Positions 31,037 to 43,440 of a stretch of 64,000 bases of DNA are shown one piece after another. Each line of letters starts with the position of its first letter. The stretch's first letter is position 1. Below the pieces are notes generated by a model. The model worked only from the letters and a program-made list of their open reading frames with translations. It ran no database searches and was not told where the DNA came from. Origin of the DNA: Trifolium pratense (taxonomy: Eukaryota > Streptophyta > Magnoliopsida > Fabales > Fabaceae); assembly GCF_020283565.1 (NCBI RefSeq), contig NC_060064.1, forward strand, positions 26,432,337 to 26,496,336. The letters run 5' to 3'. The position numbers and the translations under genes are program-made.

Positions 31037-31748
31037 GGCTTAAATGCAGTTTTGGCCCCTCAAGTTTCACAATTGCTTGATTTTGGTCCCCCACATTTCA
31101 ATTGCTTGATTTTAACCCTCTAAGTTTCACAATTGCTTGATTTTAGCCCTCCAAGTTTCAATTGCTCGATTTTGGCCCCCCAAGTTTACCCCCTTTTGCA
31201 TTTGCTAGCCCCCCGTTGACTTTTTTGACTATAAATTGCTTGTGTGACATTTTAAAAAAATTAAAAATATGTTTTAATTAAAAAATAATAATATTTGCTT
31301 TTATAAAAATGTATTAAAAATTGTTTTTTTAATAAAAAGTTTAATAATTATTTTTTATTTTAAAAAAAGTTTACAAAGTTTTTAAAAAATAATTCATAAA
31401 ATGTTTTTTTTACTTTTTTATATAACAAAATTATTTTACAAACTACATATAATAAAAAAAATATTTTATAATTTAGTTTTTAAAAAACAATTTGTAATTT
31501 ATTTATTTATTTTTAAATACTTATTTGATTTTAAAATGCCACATAACCAATTTTTAATCAAAAAAGTCAACGGGGGGCTAGCAAATGCAAAAGGGGGTAA
31601 ACTTGGGGGGCCAAAATCGAGCAATTGAAACTTGGAGGGCTAAAATCAAGCAATTGTGAAACTTAGAGGGTTAAAATCAAGCAATTGAAATGTGGGGGAC
31701 CAAAATCAAGCAATTGTGAAACTTGGGGGGCCAAAACTGCATTTAAGA
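31037..31748. mobile_element. Foldback MITE (Mutator-like) with long, almost perfect inverted repeats
   Basis: Starts GGCTTAAATGCAGTTTTGG and ends with its complement. The inverted repeats are about 200 bases each and almost identical. Each arm holds four tandem variants of a 30-35-base unit (CAAGTTTCACAATTGCTTG plus ATTTTGGCCCC). The AT-rich centre has no ORF. I could not resolve a 9-bp target duplication, so the Mutator assignment rests on arm length only. Confidence 0.75.
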
Positions 31749-32050
31749 TGCATAAAATTCTACCTACTCCCCCTTAATACATGCATAAAATTCACTCCCC
31801 CTCAAAACATACATATCACACATAAGATGCTATACTAGAGGCTATAGCACATCATGCACATCAGAAATATTACTCCCCCTTTTTAACCATAAATTTTGAC
31901 AAATAAAGTCAGTACCAGAGAATAGGAGCAAAATACAGAGTACCATAGAGTATCAGAGCATAGAAAGCCATAAAGTGCATATTACAAACCATCAGGGCAT
32001 AGTCCACAAAATAAAAATCTGAAAATACATGGAAATAAAGCATAAGCAGG

Positions 32051-33070
32051 TCACATAGGTGGACTTGCATCAGAGTCCTCCTCTACCTCAGACTCACCAC
32101 CTGCATATTCATCCTCAGGAATAATAGGACTAGCATGAGAAGGTCCTTCTTCAACCTCAGCAGCTGTTGGTTCTTCAAGCTCCAAAGCTTGGATGACACG
32201 ATCCACCAAGTCCTTCTTCTCACATAAAGATTTACTAACCTCCTTGAGATTAGCAACCATCTGCCTCCTAGTCATGGCACCTGTTGGTTGCCTCACAGAT
32301 GGTGCAGCAATATCTACAACATGTGTACCCTCAAACATTCTAAAGTCTAGAGACCAGTCAGAGTCTCTCTATCTAGGCACATCAGCCTCAGTGCAGATAC
32401 CAGGATGTTAAGACAGAATAATATCACAAATTAAAGAAGGAAAGACTATAGCATTTTCACAGCACAAAATGTACCATGCAGAATTGTCTCATAGAAAATA
32501 TAAGCACCATAGTCAAAAGCAGTTCTTGTTCCTACAACATAAATGAATTTGGCCAAACCTGTAACTACACTATTATAATGTGTAGTGGGAGCCCAGTTGG
32601 CAGCTGTTATCTTGTTAAGAAGTGCATACTTTGCAGTGAGCTTGCCATGCTTTCACAAGATTACCAGTGAGTGTCTTGCATATATCCTTCATAGCTACCT
32701 CCAGCTCACGGACATTATCAGCACATCTACCCATATGTTGATTTATGATAGCTGGTGAAAAATCAACACATCTTCCCCTCACAAATATTTTCTTATACTT
32801 AGGACTCAGGGGTTCACCACAGTTAGCTTGTATGTTTACTAAAAATTCTTTGGTAAGCATTTCATAGCACTTACCCAGCCCTGTCACAGTTTTCATCAAT
32901 CCAGCTTCATTAATCAAATCAACAAGCTCTTGGCATTGTAAAAAATCTTCACTTAGATTCCTCTCCACAACAAACCTTCTTTTTATATTTGAAGGTGTTC
33001 TTTGGGAGTTCATCATCTTCAGACTCAGTATCAGCATGTTCAGGAGCTGCTTCATTGTTTTGAGGTTCAC
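32051..33070 (-). pseudogene. Env-like extra ORF of the Sirevirus, broken by stops
   Basis: Two open pieces in one frame, 33070-32615 (151 codons) and 32338-32051 (95 codons), with stops between them. The first has the pattern ERNLSEDFLQCQELVDLI ... NAG/EAGLMKTVTGLGKCYE ... LVNIQ ... YKKIFVRGRCVDFSPAIIN, which I recognise from the extra ORF downstream of pol in legume SIRE/Maximus-type elements (often called envelope-like, also found as a plant transposon protein domain). The second piece is acidic and Ser-rich (ESEVEEDSDAS). No transmembrane segment is evident, so an envelope role is not supported here. Confidence 0.7.
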
Positions 33071-33113
33071 AGTCTGTGGGAACTATGACATTCAGAGGTT
33101 CTACATGAATAAT

Positions 33114-34420
33114 TGTTGGTGTAAGCCCTAGAGGCCAATTATTTATAATTGCATGATACTTGTATTGGATAATTTACTTATTAAATAAAGGCTTTTCTTT
33201 ATTATGTTTATGTGTTAAATAATAATAGAGTCCCTAGAATAGTATGTTCATTGAATGGAACGTTAAGTGTGACTTAATCGTGAGAGTCCATTACACATAA
33301 GAACACTATTCTTAAAACATCCGTAGTCGAGCTTTAATGTGAATTGGGATAACATCAAAACATAGAGACTATTATGTTGGTAGACTGATAATCACATCTC
33401 ACGGATCATAGATAAAGAGTTATCAAGTCTTCACATAGATATAAATATTAAGAGTAATATTTATATCGGATTGACCCACCATGAGAATACTACATAGTAT
33501 GTTATGAAATGTCATAGGATATTCTCATAGTGATAAGTGGTGTATTCCACCTTTCGACCTGAAACCACTATGTTCCCTAGATGTAGGAGTGTAGTATTTG
33601 TCGCCATTCAAAGTTATCCGTAACAGGATGACTATAAAGTTGGTTGATGGGTATTCCACGAATCATGCTAAGGGACATGAGTGACCTAGATGCAATTTAC
33701 CCCTCCTACATAACAGGAGATATGTCTATGGGCCCAATATTGAACTTAACAAGGGTGACGTACTATGCCTTGTGTTCAATATAGACATAAGGGTAAAAGG
33801 GTAATTATACACATGAGTTTTATCACGGAAAGGTTTGTCAGATCACGTGACATTCTTGTGACTTGGGTAGCAGTGATGTTTTGCTAGATACCGCTCACTG
33901 TTTATAATATTAAGAATAATATTATTGCCAACGTTATAAGAACCTACAGGGTCACACACATAAGGACAGTCGATATGGAAGAAATAAGTAAGACTTATTT
34001 TGAGGGTGCGATTAGTGAAAAACGGTTTTGGGCTTAAGAAGACCAAACACCGTTTGGCCCAACTGACCACACAAGAAACTCTATAAATAAGAAGCTTGTG
34101 TAGTTCAGTGATGGCTTGCTTTTTCACAATTCGTTTTTCAGAGAAACCTAAAGCTCTGAAACCCTAACCGCACTTCCTAAGCCTTCATCTTGTAGCAGCT
34201 AGCACTGAAAGTTGAAGACCTGTTCGTGTGGACTAGCTAGAGGTGCTGCCGTCGTGTGGTGCTTGTGATCAACGAATAGAAGCAAAGAGTTTGCTGTTTC
34301 AGTTCACCAAAAGGTATAACGTTTAACCCCGATCATGACCATTCGCAAGGATCCATTGAAGGAAAAAAATTTAAAATTCCGCTGCGTTTTAGACTCTGTT
34401 TTTAACACGATTTTCCTTCA
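33114..34420 (+). repeat. 5' LTR of the nested copia element (1307 bp)
   Basis: Starts TGTTGGTGTAAGCCC and ends TTTTCCTTCA. A TATA-like CTATAAATAAGAAG near 34081 lies in the part missing from the 3' LTR. Confidence 0.94.
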
Positions 34421-35828
34421 GTGGTATCAGAGAAACTTGTGAAACCATGAATCGGTTTGTTGTTTTATTACTGTTTTATTAATATTGTTTTTAATCGGTA
34501 TTAATAATAATAATAACAAGGATTAATAAAATTTGATTGATCGGTTTTAAAATATATATGTGATATATATTTCTGATACGACGCATCGGTGTATGTGATA
34601 CATTGATCGTGTCATTCATTCGATGAATGATTACTGTATTAATTTTGTAACAATACAAGGGTTGTGTTGTTATAAAAACAGAGTACGGCTAGGGTTTGTA
34701 TCTGAAGCATCAAGTGTTGGTGCGATTAGGATTCATTGATGAAGTGTTCATCAAAATTTAGCTTCCGGGGCTCCGCCCCGGAGGCCCCGCAAGGGGCACT
34801 GCCCGGGCAGCAGAACCCCCGGCTAACTCTGCGTAAGGTGATCAATCATGGTATTTTATTAATTGGACTAATGTAATAATAATAAATTGTGTGTTTATTG
34901 TTATTAAAGTTGCATGATGAATGGTTATGGCCTTAGTTCTTCTTTTCGTTTTATTTGGGATTTTAAATACGGCCTGCGTGTCGTGCCTCTCTTATATTCT
35001 CTTGATGTAATTTCTTTTCTCATCTCACTCCCTCGTATGAACACGAGTTTCTTGTAGTGATGTAATATAAGATTAGCAAATAGGACAGGAAGGACAGCAA
35101 TGAAGATCTATCTTGGAGAAGTATAGGTCGTTCTTAGACATAGCATAGGTTCTCTCATTGGCTTGAGGGAACAATCACGCTAGGGGCCATAACCATATCA
35201 TTTTATTATATTATGTATGTTGATGCATGTTACGTATGGAGTGACGTCATTGTATGTAAGCCGTGGTAAGGTGAGATCAAATTAATTATAAAAGCCCTCA
35301 AAGGAATTAATATTAAGTTTTATCGCTTTCCAACGAATAGCGCCCTTCAAGATCAATATCGATCAATGTAGGTTTTGCCAACGCGAAGTGCATTGTCAAT
35401 ATTGATAAGTTGCGATGGGGTAATTTATTTATCCGATCGCTATTTAATGGGTCTAACTTAACTAAAGAAAATATAATAAGATTATATGACTTTAGAAGCA
35501 AGTATTGGGTTATTCCATGTGATGGATTAGAATAAGCGTTATTCACCCAATAGAAAGGATATGAGAGTTGTATGAGATACAATTGGAAAGGAGTTTCCTA
35601 CCTAAATAACTAAGTTTTGTGTAATCAGCCCAACGCTGACTTAAAACGAAGTGAAATATGGATCTCATTCTCACTAGAAAATCTTCCAACGGGATTTTCC
35701 GAATCAAATGTCGAGGGTCATTTGTTTTGAGTAAAATAGTGAGAGCACATGTTTAATTAAAGGCCTAATTAAATGTGTATTAAAATTGTTCAATACTTAT
35801 ATTTTCACTTTTACAATTGTAGATCACC
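34421..35828 (+). other. Long leader of the nested copia element
   Basis: 1.4 kb between the LTR and the gag ATG, with no coding frame. It contains the binding site (34422-34432) and a GC-rich hairpin cluster (34765-34808) in otherwise AT-rich sequence. Packaging and dimerisation signals of LTR elements are expected in this region. Confidence 0.7.
34765..34808 (+). repeat. GC-rich hairpin cluster in the copia leader
   Basis: Three adjacent inverted repeats: CCGGGGCTCCGCCCCGG (34765-34781), GCCCCGCAAGGGGC (34784-34797) and GCCCGGGC (34801-34808). Each would fold into a short, very stable stem in RNA. Confidence 0.85.
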
Positions 35829-38800
35829 ATGTCAAACACCAATACTTCAAACAACATTTTGCGAAGCATTCTTGACAAATAGAAATTGTCTGGGACAAAT
35901 TTTCTTGATTGGCATCGTAACTTGAGGATAGTCCTCATGCACGAGAAAAAGTTGTATGCTATTGAGGAACCCCAACCTAACCCTGAGGATGAACCTGCGG
36001 CCAATGCTCCTAAGGCTCAAAGGGATGCTTATCAGAAGCGTCTTGATGATGCCATGGATGCAAAGTGCCTCATGCTGGCTACCATGACCTCTGAGCTTCA
36101 GAAGCAACATGAGGACATGAATGCGTTCGATATGATCGAACACTTGAAGACGCTCTACCAAGAGCAAGCCAGGATTGAGAGGTTTGAGGTTTCCAAAGCC
36201 CTGTTTTCAGCCAAGCTATCTGAGGGATCTCTAGTAAGTCCACATGTGCTCAAGATGATTGGGTACGTGGGGAACTTAGAAAAATTGGGATTTCCACTTG
36301 GAAATGAGCTTGCAACTGATCTGATCCTGCAATCGTTGCCGGAGAGTTTTAATCAGTTTGTTCTGAACTTCACCATGTCGGACATGGAGAAGACTCTGCC
36401 ACAACTGCTAGGCATGTTGAGGCAAGCTGAGCAGAACATGAAAACAAAAGGGAAGTCCAACCATGTTCTTATGATTGGCAATGGAAACAAAGGGAAGGGC
36501 AACAAAGGGAAGAGAGGCAAAGGGAATGGCAAGGAAGTTGCCAAACCCAAACCTACCCCTAAAGCCTTGAAGCCCACTGGGGAGTTGCAAAGGAGGGTAG
36601 GTGCTTCCACTGTAACAAGACTGGACATTGGAAGAGGAACTGCCCAAAATACCTGGAAGATAAAAAGAATGGAGTAGAGAGCTCCAATTCAGCAGGTATC
36701 TTTGTTATTGAAATTAATTTATCTACTTCTTCTACATGGGTATTAGATACCGGATGTGGTTCTCACATTTGTACTAATGTGCAGGGGCTGCAAAGGAGTA
36801 GAGGATTGACTAAAGGTGAAGTCGACCTACGAGTGGAAAATGGAGCAAGAGTTGCCGCATTAGCTGTAGGAGTTTTTAATTTGACTTTACCTTCTGGTTT
36901 AATAATACAGTTAGAGAACTGTTTTTATGTACCTGCCATTAGCAGGAATATTATTTCTGTTTCTTGTTTGGATAAACTTGGCTTTTCATTTATAATAAAG
37001 AACAATTGTTGCTCCATTTATTTAAATGACATCTTTTATGCCACAGCACAAATGAGTAATGGATTATATATTCTTGATCTTGAAATGCCAATATATAACA
37101 TTGATACAAAAAGGATCAAACCTAATGAGTTAAATCCTACATACCTTTGGCACTGTCGTTTAGGCCATATAAATGAGAAACGCATTTCCAAGCTCCATAA
37201 AGATGGGCTCTTGGATTCATTTGATTATGAATCTTTTGAAACATGCAGATCTTGCTTATTGGGAAAAATGACAAAGACCCCATTCACTGGTAAAGGTGAA
37301 AGGGCAAGTGATCTCTTGGCTCTCATACATACTGATGTATGTGGACCATTGAACACACATGCTAGAGGAGGTTTTCAATACTTCATCACATTTACTGATG
37401 ACTACAGTAGATATGGATATGTGTATCTAATGAAGCATAAATCCGAATCCTTTGAAAAGTTCAAAGAATTTAAAAATGAAGTACAAAACCAACTAGGAAA
37501 GAAAATCAAAATCCTTCGATCAGATCGAGGAGGTGAGTATTTAAGCCTAGAGTTTGATGACCATCTAAAAGAGTGTGGGATCTTATCCCAACTCACTCCT
37601 CCTGGAACACCACAATGGAATGGTGTGTCTGAGAGAAGAAACCGAACCTTGTTGGACATGGTGCGGTCTATGATGAGTCACGCTGATCTTCCAAACTCCT
37701 TTTGGGGACACGCCCTATTAACAGCAGCTTATACACTTAACCGTGTTCCTTCTAAAACGGTTGAAAAGACACCATATGAGATGTGGAGTGGCAAGAAACC
37801 ACATATGTCTTACTTAAAGATTTGGGGTTGCGAAGTTTATGTAAAACGTCAAATTTCTACTAAACTTGAACCTAAATCTGACAAGTGCTTCTTTGTGGGA
37901 TATCCAAAAGAGACAAAAGGATATCACTTCTACAATCCTTTTGAGGGCAAAGTGTTTGTCGCTCGAACAGGAGTATTCCTAGAAAAGGACTTTGTTTCCA
38001 AAGGAATCAGTGGGAGGAAAGTAGATCTTGAAGAAATTCACGATCCACAAAGTAATGACACACCAATGGAGGAACAAGAGCGGGATGCACAAGATGTTGT
38101 GACAGAGAATCCAGCTCATATAACACAAGAACCACGTAGGTCCAACAGGATACGTCAAGAACCTGAAAGATATGGATATCTCATATCGGAACAAGGTGAT
38201 GTATTACTCACGGATCAAGATGAGCCTGTGACTTACCAAGAGGCCATTACTGGCCCTGAATCTGAGAAGTGGCTTGAAGCCATGAAATATGAAATGGATT
38301 CCATGTACACAAATCAAGTTTGGAACTTGGTGGAAGCTCCTGATGGGATTAAACCCATAGGATGCAAGTGGGTCTTCAAGAAGAAGACTGACATGGATAG
38401 AAAGGTACAAACCTACAAAGCGCGATTGGTTGCTAAAGGTTTCAAACAAATTCATGGGGTAGACTATGATGAAACATTTTCACCAGTTGCGATGATCAAA
38501 TCCATTCGGATCTTACTTGCCATCGCTGCATACTATGATTATGAAATCTGGCAGATGGATGTAAAAACTGCCTTCCTTAATGGGAGTCTCCTTGAGGATG
38601 TGTATATGACACAACCTGAAGGCTTTTGCATTCCAGGAGAAGCCAAAAAGATATGCAAATTACAGCGATCAATCTACGGATTGAAGCAAGCTTCCAGAAG
38701 TTAGAATCTTCGTTTTGATGAAACTGTAAAACAGTACGGATTCATTCAAAATGAAGATGAGCCTTGTGTTTACAAGAAGGTTAGTGGGAGCATAGTCGCA

Positions 38801-39802
38801 TTCCTAGTATTATATGTAGATGACATATTACTAATAGGAAACGACATCCCTACCTTGCAACAAATTAAAACTTGGTTAGGGAATTGCTTTTCTATGAAAG
38901 ATCTGGGTGAAGCAGCCTATATATTAGGAATAAGAATCTATAGAGATAGATCACAAAAACTGCTTGGCCTAAGCCAGAGTACATACATAGATAAAGTGTT
39001 AAGACGCTTTAATATGCATGATTCCAAGAAAGGATTCATTCCTATGCAACATGGCCTATGTCTTTCAAAGACACAGTCTCCTTCATCTAAGGAAGAAAGA
39101 GACCGCATGAGTAAGATCCCTTATGCATCGGCTATAGGATCTATCATGTATGCCATGATATGTACTCGACCAGATGTTTCATATGCCTTAAGCGCAACAA
39201 GCCGTTATCAGTCTGATCCTGGTGAGGCTCATTGGGTGACTGTCAAGAACATCCTTAAATACTTAAGGAGGACTAAAGACTCATTCCTAATATATGGAGG
39301 CCAAGAAGAGCTAAATGTAATTGGTTACACTGATGCTAGCTTCCAAACAGGTAGGGATGACTTTAGGTCGCAATCAGGCTATGTGTTTTGCATAAATGGT
39401 GGCGCTGTGAGCTGGAAGAGTTCAAAGCAAGATACAGTTGCTGATTCTACAACCGAAGCTGAGTACATCGCTGCATCAAATGCAGCAAAGGAAGCTGTTT
39501 GGATAAAGAAGTTCATTACTGAACTTGGCATATTCCCTAGCATTGTGGATCCCATTGAATTATTTTGTGACAACAATGGTGCAATCGCACAAGCTAAGGA
39601 ACCTAGATCTCACCAAAAGTCCAAACACATACTCAGGCGCTATCATCTTATTCGAGAAATAATTGATAGAGGAGATGTGAAAATATGCAGAGTACCAACA
39701 CTTGACAATGCTGCTGATCCACTTACAAAGCCTCTTGCTCAGCCGAAGCATGAGGGCCACACTAGGGGCATAGGTATTAGGAGTATGCCTGATTGGCTCT
39801 AG
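35829..39802 (+). pseudogene. Copia gag-pol with two stops and one frameshift
   Basis: Starts at the ATG 35829. TAG at 35880-35882 follows 17 codons. Gag then stays open to about 36590 (LSGTNFLDWHRNLRIVL). A frameshift near 36585-36600 moves the frame; the zinc knuckle CFHCNKTGHWKRNC (from 36602) and the rest use the new frame. Protease WVLDTGCGSH near 36738. Integrase with HTDVCGPLN, FTDDYSRYGY, RSDRGGEYL and WNGVSERRN. Reverse transcriptase up to TAG at 38702-38704 (probably once TGG, after KQASRS), then LYVDDILLIGND near 38815. RNase H with YTDASFQTG, STTEAEYIA and CDNNGAIA, ending at 39800-39802. The element cannot code for its own mobility. Confidence 0.93.
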
Positions 39803-39816
39803 TGCTAGTGGGAGAT

Positions 39817-40738
39817 TGTTGGTGTAAGCCCTAGAGGCCAATTATTTATAATTGCATGATACTTGTATTGGATAATTTACTTATTAAATAAAGGCTTTTC
39901 TTTATTATGTTTATGTGTTAAATAATAATAGAGTCCCTAGAATAGTAAGTTCATTAAATGGAACGTTAAGTGTGACTTAATCGTGAGAGTTCATTACACA
40001 TAAGAACACTATTCTTAAAACATCCGTAGTCGAGCTTTAATGTGAATTGGGATAACATCAAAACATAGAGACTATTATGTTGGTAGACTGATGATCACAT
40101 CTCACGGATCATAGATAAAGAGTTATCAAGTCTTCACATAGATATAAATATTAAGAGTAATATTTATATCGGATTGACCCACCATGAGAATACTACATAG
40201 TATGTTATGAAATGTCATAGGATATTCTCATAGTGATAAGTGGTGTATTCCACCCTTCGACCTGAAACCACTATGTTCCCTAGATGTAGGAGTGTAGTAC
40301 TTTGTCGCCATTCAAAGTTATCCGTAACAGGATGACTATAAAGTTGGTTGATGGGTATTCCACGAATCATGCTAAGGGACATGAGTGACCTAGATGGAAT
40401 TTACCCCTCCTACGTAACAGGAGATATGTCTATGGGCCCAATATTGAACTTAACAAGGGTGACGTACTATGCCTTGTGTTCAATATAGACATAAGGGTAA
40501 AAGGGTAATTATACACATGAGTTTTATCACGGAAAGGTTTGTCAGATCACGTGACATTCTTGTGACTTGGGTAGCAGTGATGTGTTGCTAGATACCGCTC
40601 ACTGTTTATAATATTAAGAATAATATTATTGCCAACGTTATAAGAACCTACAGGGTCACACACATAAGGATCCATTGAAGGAAAAAATTTAAAATTCCGC
40701 TGCGTTTTACACTCTGTTTTTAACACGATTTTCCTTCA
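39817..40738 (+). repeat. 3' LTR of the nested copia element, internally deleted (922 bp)
   Basis: Matches the 5' LTR up to CACACATAAGGA and resumes at AAGGATCCATTGAAGG. The missing 385 bases include the TATA region. AAGGA occurs at both edges in the 5' LTR and once here. A few scattered substitutions otherwise. Confidence 0.93.
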
Positions 40739-40743
40739 ATAAT

Positions 40744-40941
40744 ATGTTCTAAGTATCTTGGAATCTCTGAATCTCCATCATCTGATACCTGAAACTTTGA
40801 AAAACCTTCAAAAAGCTCTGACACTTGATCAGGCTCTTTGTCATCAAATTTGACATGCATAGTTTCTTCCACAGTATGTGTATCAGAAATATACAGTCTG
40901 TATGCTTTTGAGCGTTCATAGTATCCTATGAAGATACCCTT
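40744..40941 (-). pseudogene. Sirevirus integrase C-terminal fragment
   Basis: About 66 codons on the minus strand: KGIFIGYYERSKAYRLYI, then VEETMHVKFDD, the conserved end of copia integrase before reverse transcriptase. It belongs with the 3' part at 29731-33113; the two are separated only by the nested copia element. The next sequence on that side is env-like, so RT and RNase H were deleted. Cut near 40941 by an LTR beginning TGTAACATCCCGG. Confidence 0.75.
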
Positions 40942-41510
40942 TGTAACATCCCGGATTTTCATCCAAGATATTTGTAACGACCCAAATTTATTATTGACTA
41001 TGTGAGTGTTTAATTATTTGGTGACGTGATTTTAAGTAAGATAGTAACTTTAAGTTATTTATCGAGAGCTTTAGTTAACGCGCGAGTTAGTGGGAGTTTA
41101 CGCGTGTTGGACCGTGTTATTGGGCTTTAGGCCCAATGGGCCGTAAGACACATGTGGGCGCCTATTTAAAGGCCTTGTAGAGAGAGAAATTCATTTTCTC
41201 TTTGTTTTTGGAGAAGTAGAGAGAAGGAAGAGCAAGAGGGAGCTAGGGCAAGCTTGACCAAGAGAGGTCAAGATAAAATCGTCGAGCTTTCGTCGGATTA
41301 AGGTAAGAGAGTAGATTTCATATTCGTATAGGTGATACGAGAAATGGGAGAATGTCGATTTCCCTGTACCCAAACTTTCTCCACCCCATTTTCGTTTGGG
41401 TTTTTGGGTGATTTTCTTAAAGAAAATGATAGAGCAGTTGTAATAAAGAGCAGTTGAAATAAAGAGTTGAGTTTCAGATGAGAACAAGTGGTTAAGTACT
41501 TTTTGAATTC
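40942..41510 (+). mobile_element. LTR fragment, chromovirus-like
   Basis: TGTAACATCCCGG and, 30 bases on, TGTAACGACCC are typical starts of plant gypsy LTRs. GGGCTTTAGGCCCAATGGGCC and a TATA-like CTATTTAAAGGCC near 41162 follow, then a GA-rich leader and GGTAAGAGAG resembling a splice donor. Lineage is uncertain and no internal region was found. Confidence 0.5.
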
Positions 41511-42690
41511 CTTCCCCCTATTCCTGCTTGGTAACTGGCGCTATATCTGCTTACTATCGAAGTATTATCTGGAGATTAATTTCTATTAAAGTAAGCTTAG
41601 TTTAGCTATACTTACTTCTATTGTAATCTGCTTAGGGTGAATCAATTAAACTAGGTTTAGCCTTCGTTATTTCTTGTCCTTACCCTTAACGGGTTCAGCC
41701 TGCAATAGGCATCCTTACCTTTCAAGGTTCCTAATTTAACAAGTTCTCTAGCGTAATTGGTTCCCTAATATCAGTACAGAATTTAGCTTTGTGTAATTCT
41801 TAATCTCAAACCTAACCGCAGATACATAATTTAGTATCCCTTTGTTTCCGAAGTCTTAGATGTGTCATGATATCCACTTCGACCCTAATTACTAATAGAA
41901 TATGCATACGTTCATATATGCTAGTGTATAAAACGATAAATACAAATACTAATAGATAATAAATGAATAGAAATTTGTATATAGACTTGGAAAATAACCA
42001 GATTACATGTTCTCAAGCATTCCCAAGGGAGTTCATCTACTTGACCTAACCTTGATGGGGTTTAGCTACTAAACACCATAACAAAACAATAAGGAAAAGA
42101 AAGCATAAAGATTACCCTTATGCCCTTGGAGCACCTGAGCCTTCCCTCCTCCTTAGAGTTCTCTTAACTCTCTTGTGAATATCGAATTGTTCTCAATATT
42201 TTTGAATGAATAATAGTGGAGGAAGGAGACTCTATTTATAGTTTTTCAGCTGGGTTTGAGCTTTTTCTGCGCATCCATCGCACCCATCGTGGCCACAATG
42301 GTGTGTATTTTCGCCTCATCGTGGCCACGATGGATCATATCGTGGTGCGATGGAAGATTTCTTTAGGATTTTCTGCGTGTTTTTCAAGTCATCATCGTGC
42401 CACGATGACAAGCCATCATGGTAAGATGGAAAAGATTTTCTGCTGATTTTCTTCAAATTAACTGACTTCTCATCGCGCCACTCCGGATCTCATCGTGGGT
42501 ACGATGGGTTGCGTTGTATATTACGTTTTTACCCTTTTTTGACGCTTTTTCCATTTTTCTTGCTTCCGGGCCAAGTAACTTCCCTTTTTCAGGTATTTGC
42601 TTGCTTTTGGGCTTCAATTGATATTAAAACTATACTAAATTACTACTAAAAATACCATCTAATTGACTGTCATCACAACCCCACACTTAA
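41511..42690 (-). mobile_element. Gypsy-type 3' LTR with adjacent polypurine tract
   Basis: On the minus strand, TTAAGTGTGGGGTTG (42690-42676) directly precedes TGATGACAGTCAATTAG, the LTR start (42675). TATA box CTATAAATAGAG near 42231-42242. The U3 between them holds a palindrome-rich array (42250-42510). The downstream end near 41511 is not defined. Only about 85 bases of internal sequence remain, after which a second copy of the first 46 LTR bases occurs at 42804-42849. Confidence 0.65.
42250..42510. repeat. Array of ATCGTGGCCACGAT-type palindromes next to an LTR TATA box
   Basis: At least six imperfect copies: CATCGTGGCCACAATGG, CATCGTGGCCACGATGG, TATCGTGGTGCGATGG, CATCGTGCCACGATGA, CATCATGGTAAGATGG and CATCGTGGGTACGATGG. 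Each is its own reverse complement apart from one to three bases. Spacing is about 25-60 bases. It lies just upstream of the TATA box in minus-strand reading. Confidence 0.85.
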
Positions 42691-42775
42691 ACTGTTGCTC
42701 ATCCTCGAGTAACATGTCTGCCAAACAAAATCGTCAGCGAAACAACAGATAACTTTGACGACAGACAATTCACAA

Positions 42776-43085
42776 CCGGCTTGTAAGATGGAAATTGCCC
42801 CCACTATACTAAATTACTACTAAAAATATCATCTAATTGACTGTCATCAGTGACATTAATAGAAGAATTTGGGTTGGTCCTAACTAAATTTTATAAAATC
42901 GGCTTGTAAGATGGAAATTGCCCCCACTAATAAACATATTTTTAGGTCATCTTTCATCCATGGTCAGACTCATATTCGTAATTGGTTGAATGTAACATTT
43001 TGTTTTAATCAATGATTGCAGAGCCTATGCTTGATACATACATGCTGCAAATATGCAATTCACCTAATTTATTTTGTTAATGTGA
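42776..43085. repeat. MIR2111 unit 3, upstream part, with TRIM LTR and rearrangement
   Basis: GGCTTGTAAGATGGAAATTG plus CCCCCAC occurs twice (42777-42803, 42901-42927), with an LTR end between. 42868-42985 is a TRIM-type LTR in reverse orientation, at the place where unit 1 has one. 42995-43080 matches unit 1 (ACATTTTGTTTT, AATCAATGATTGCAGAGCC, CTTGATACATACATGCTG). Confidence 0.6.

Positions 43086-43440
<355 letters not shown>

Larger units (their letters stand above)
29731..33113 (-). mobile_element. 3' part of a Sirevirus-type copia element, interrupted and internally deleted
   Basis: Minus-strand order: integrase fragment (40941-40744), a 7.6-kb copia insertion (33114-40738), env-like ORF remnants (33070-32051), a non-coding stretch with a MITE (31037-31748), the polypurine tract CCAAAGGGAGAT ending at 30698, and the 3' LTR (30697-29731). 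CCAAAGGG.GAGAT before TGTTGG and an extra ORF after pol are typical of Sireviruses. Reverse transcriptase and RNase H are missing, so this copy was deleted before the insertion. The right end is cut near 40941 by another LTR. Confidence 0.82.
33114..40738 (+). mobile_element. Ty1/copia retrotransposon nested in the Sirevirus (7625 bp)
   Basis: Complete ends: 5' LTR 33114-34420, 3' LTR 39817-40738, and a perfect target duplication ATAAT (33109-33113 and 40739-40743). Primer binding site TGGTATCAGAG from 34422; polypurine tract AGTGGGAGAT at 39807-39816. The 3' LTR is 385 bases shorter than the 5' LTR because of one internal deletion. The leader between the binding site and gag is long (1.4 kb). 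Gag-pol has two stops and one frameshift. Confidence 0.96.

Noticed and set aside
32051..33070. A true envelope gene
   Set aside because: No transmembrane segment or signal peptide is visible and the frame has stops; the similarity is only to the extra ORF of Sireviruses.
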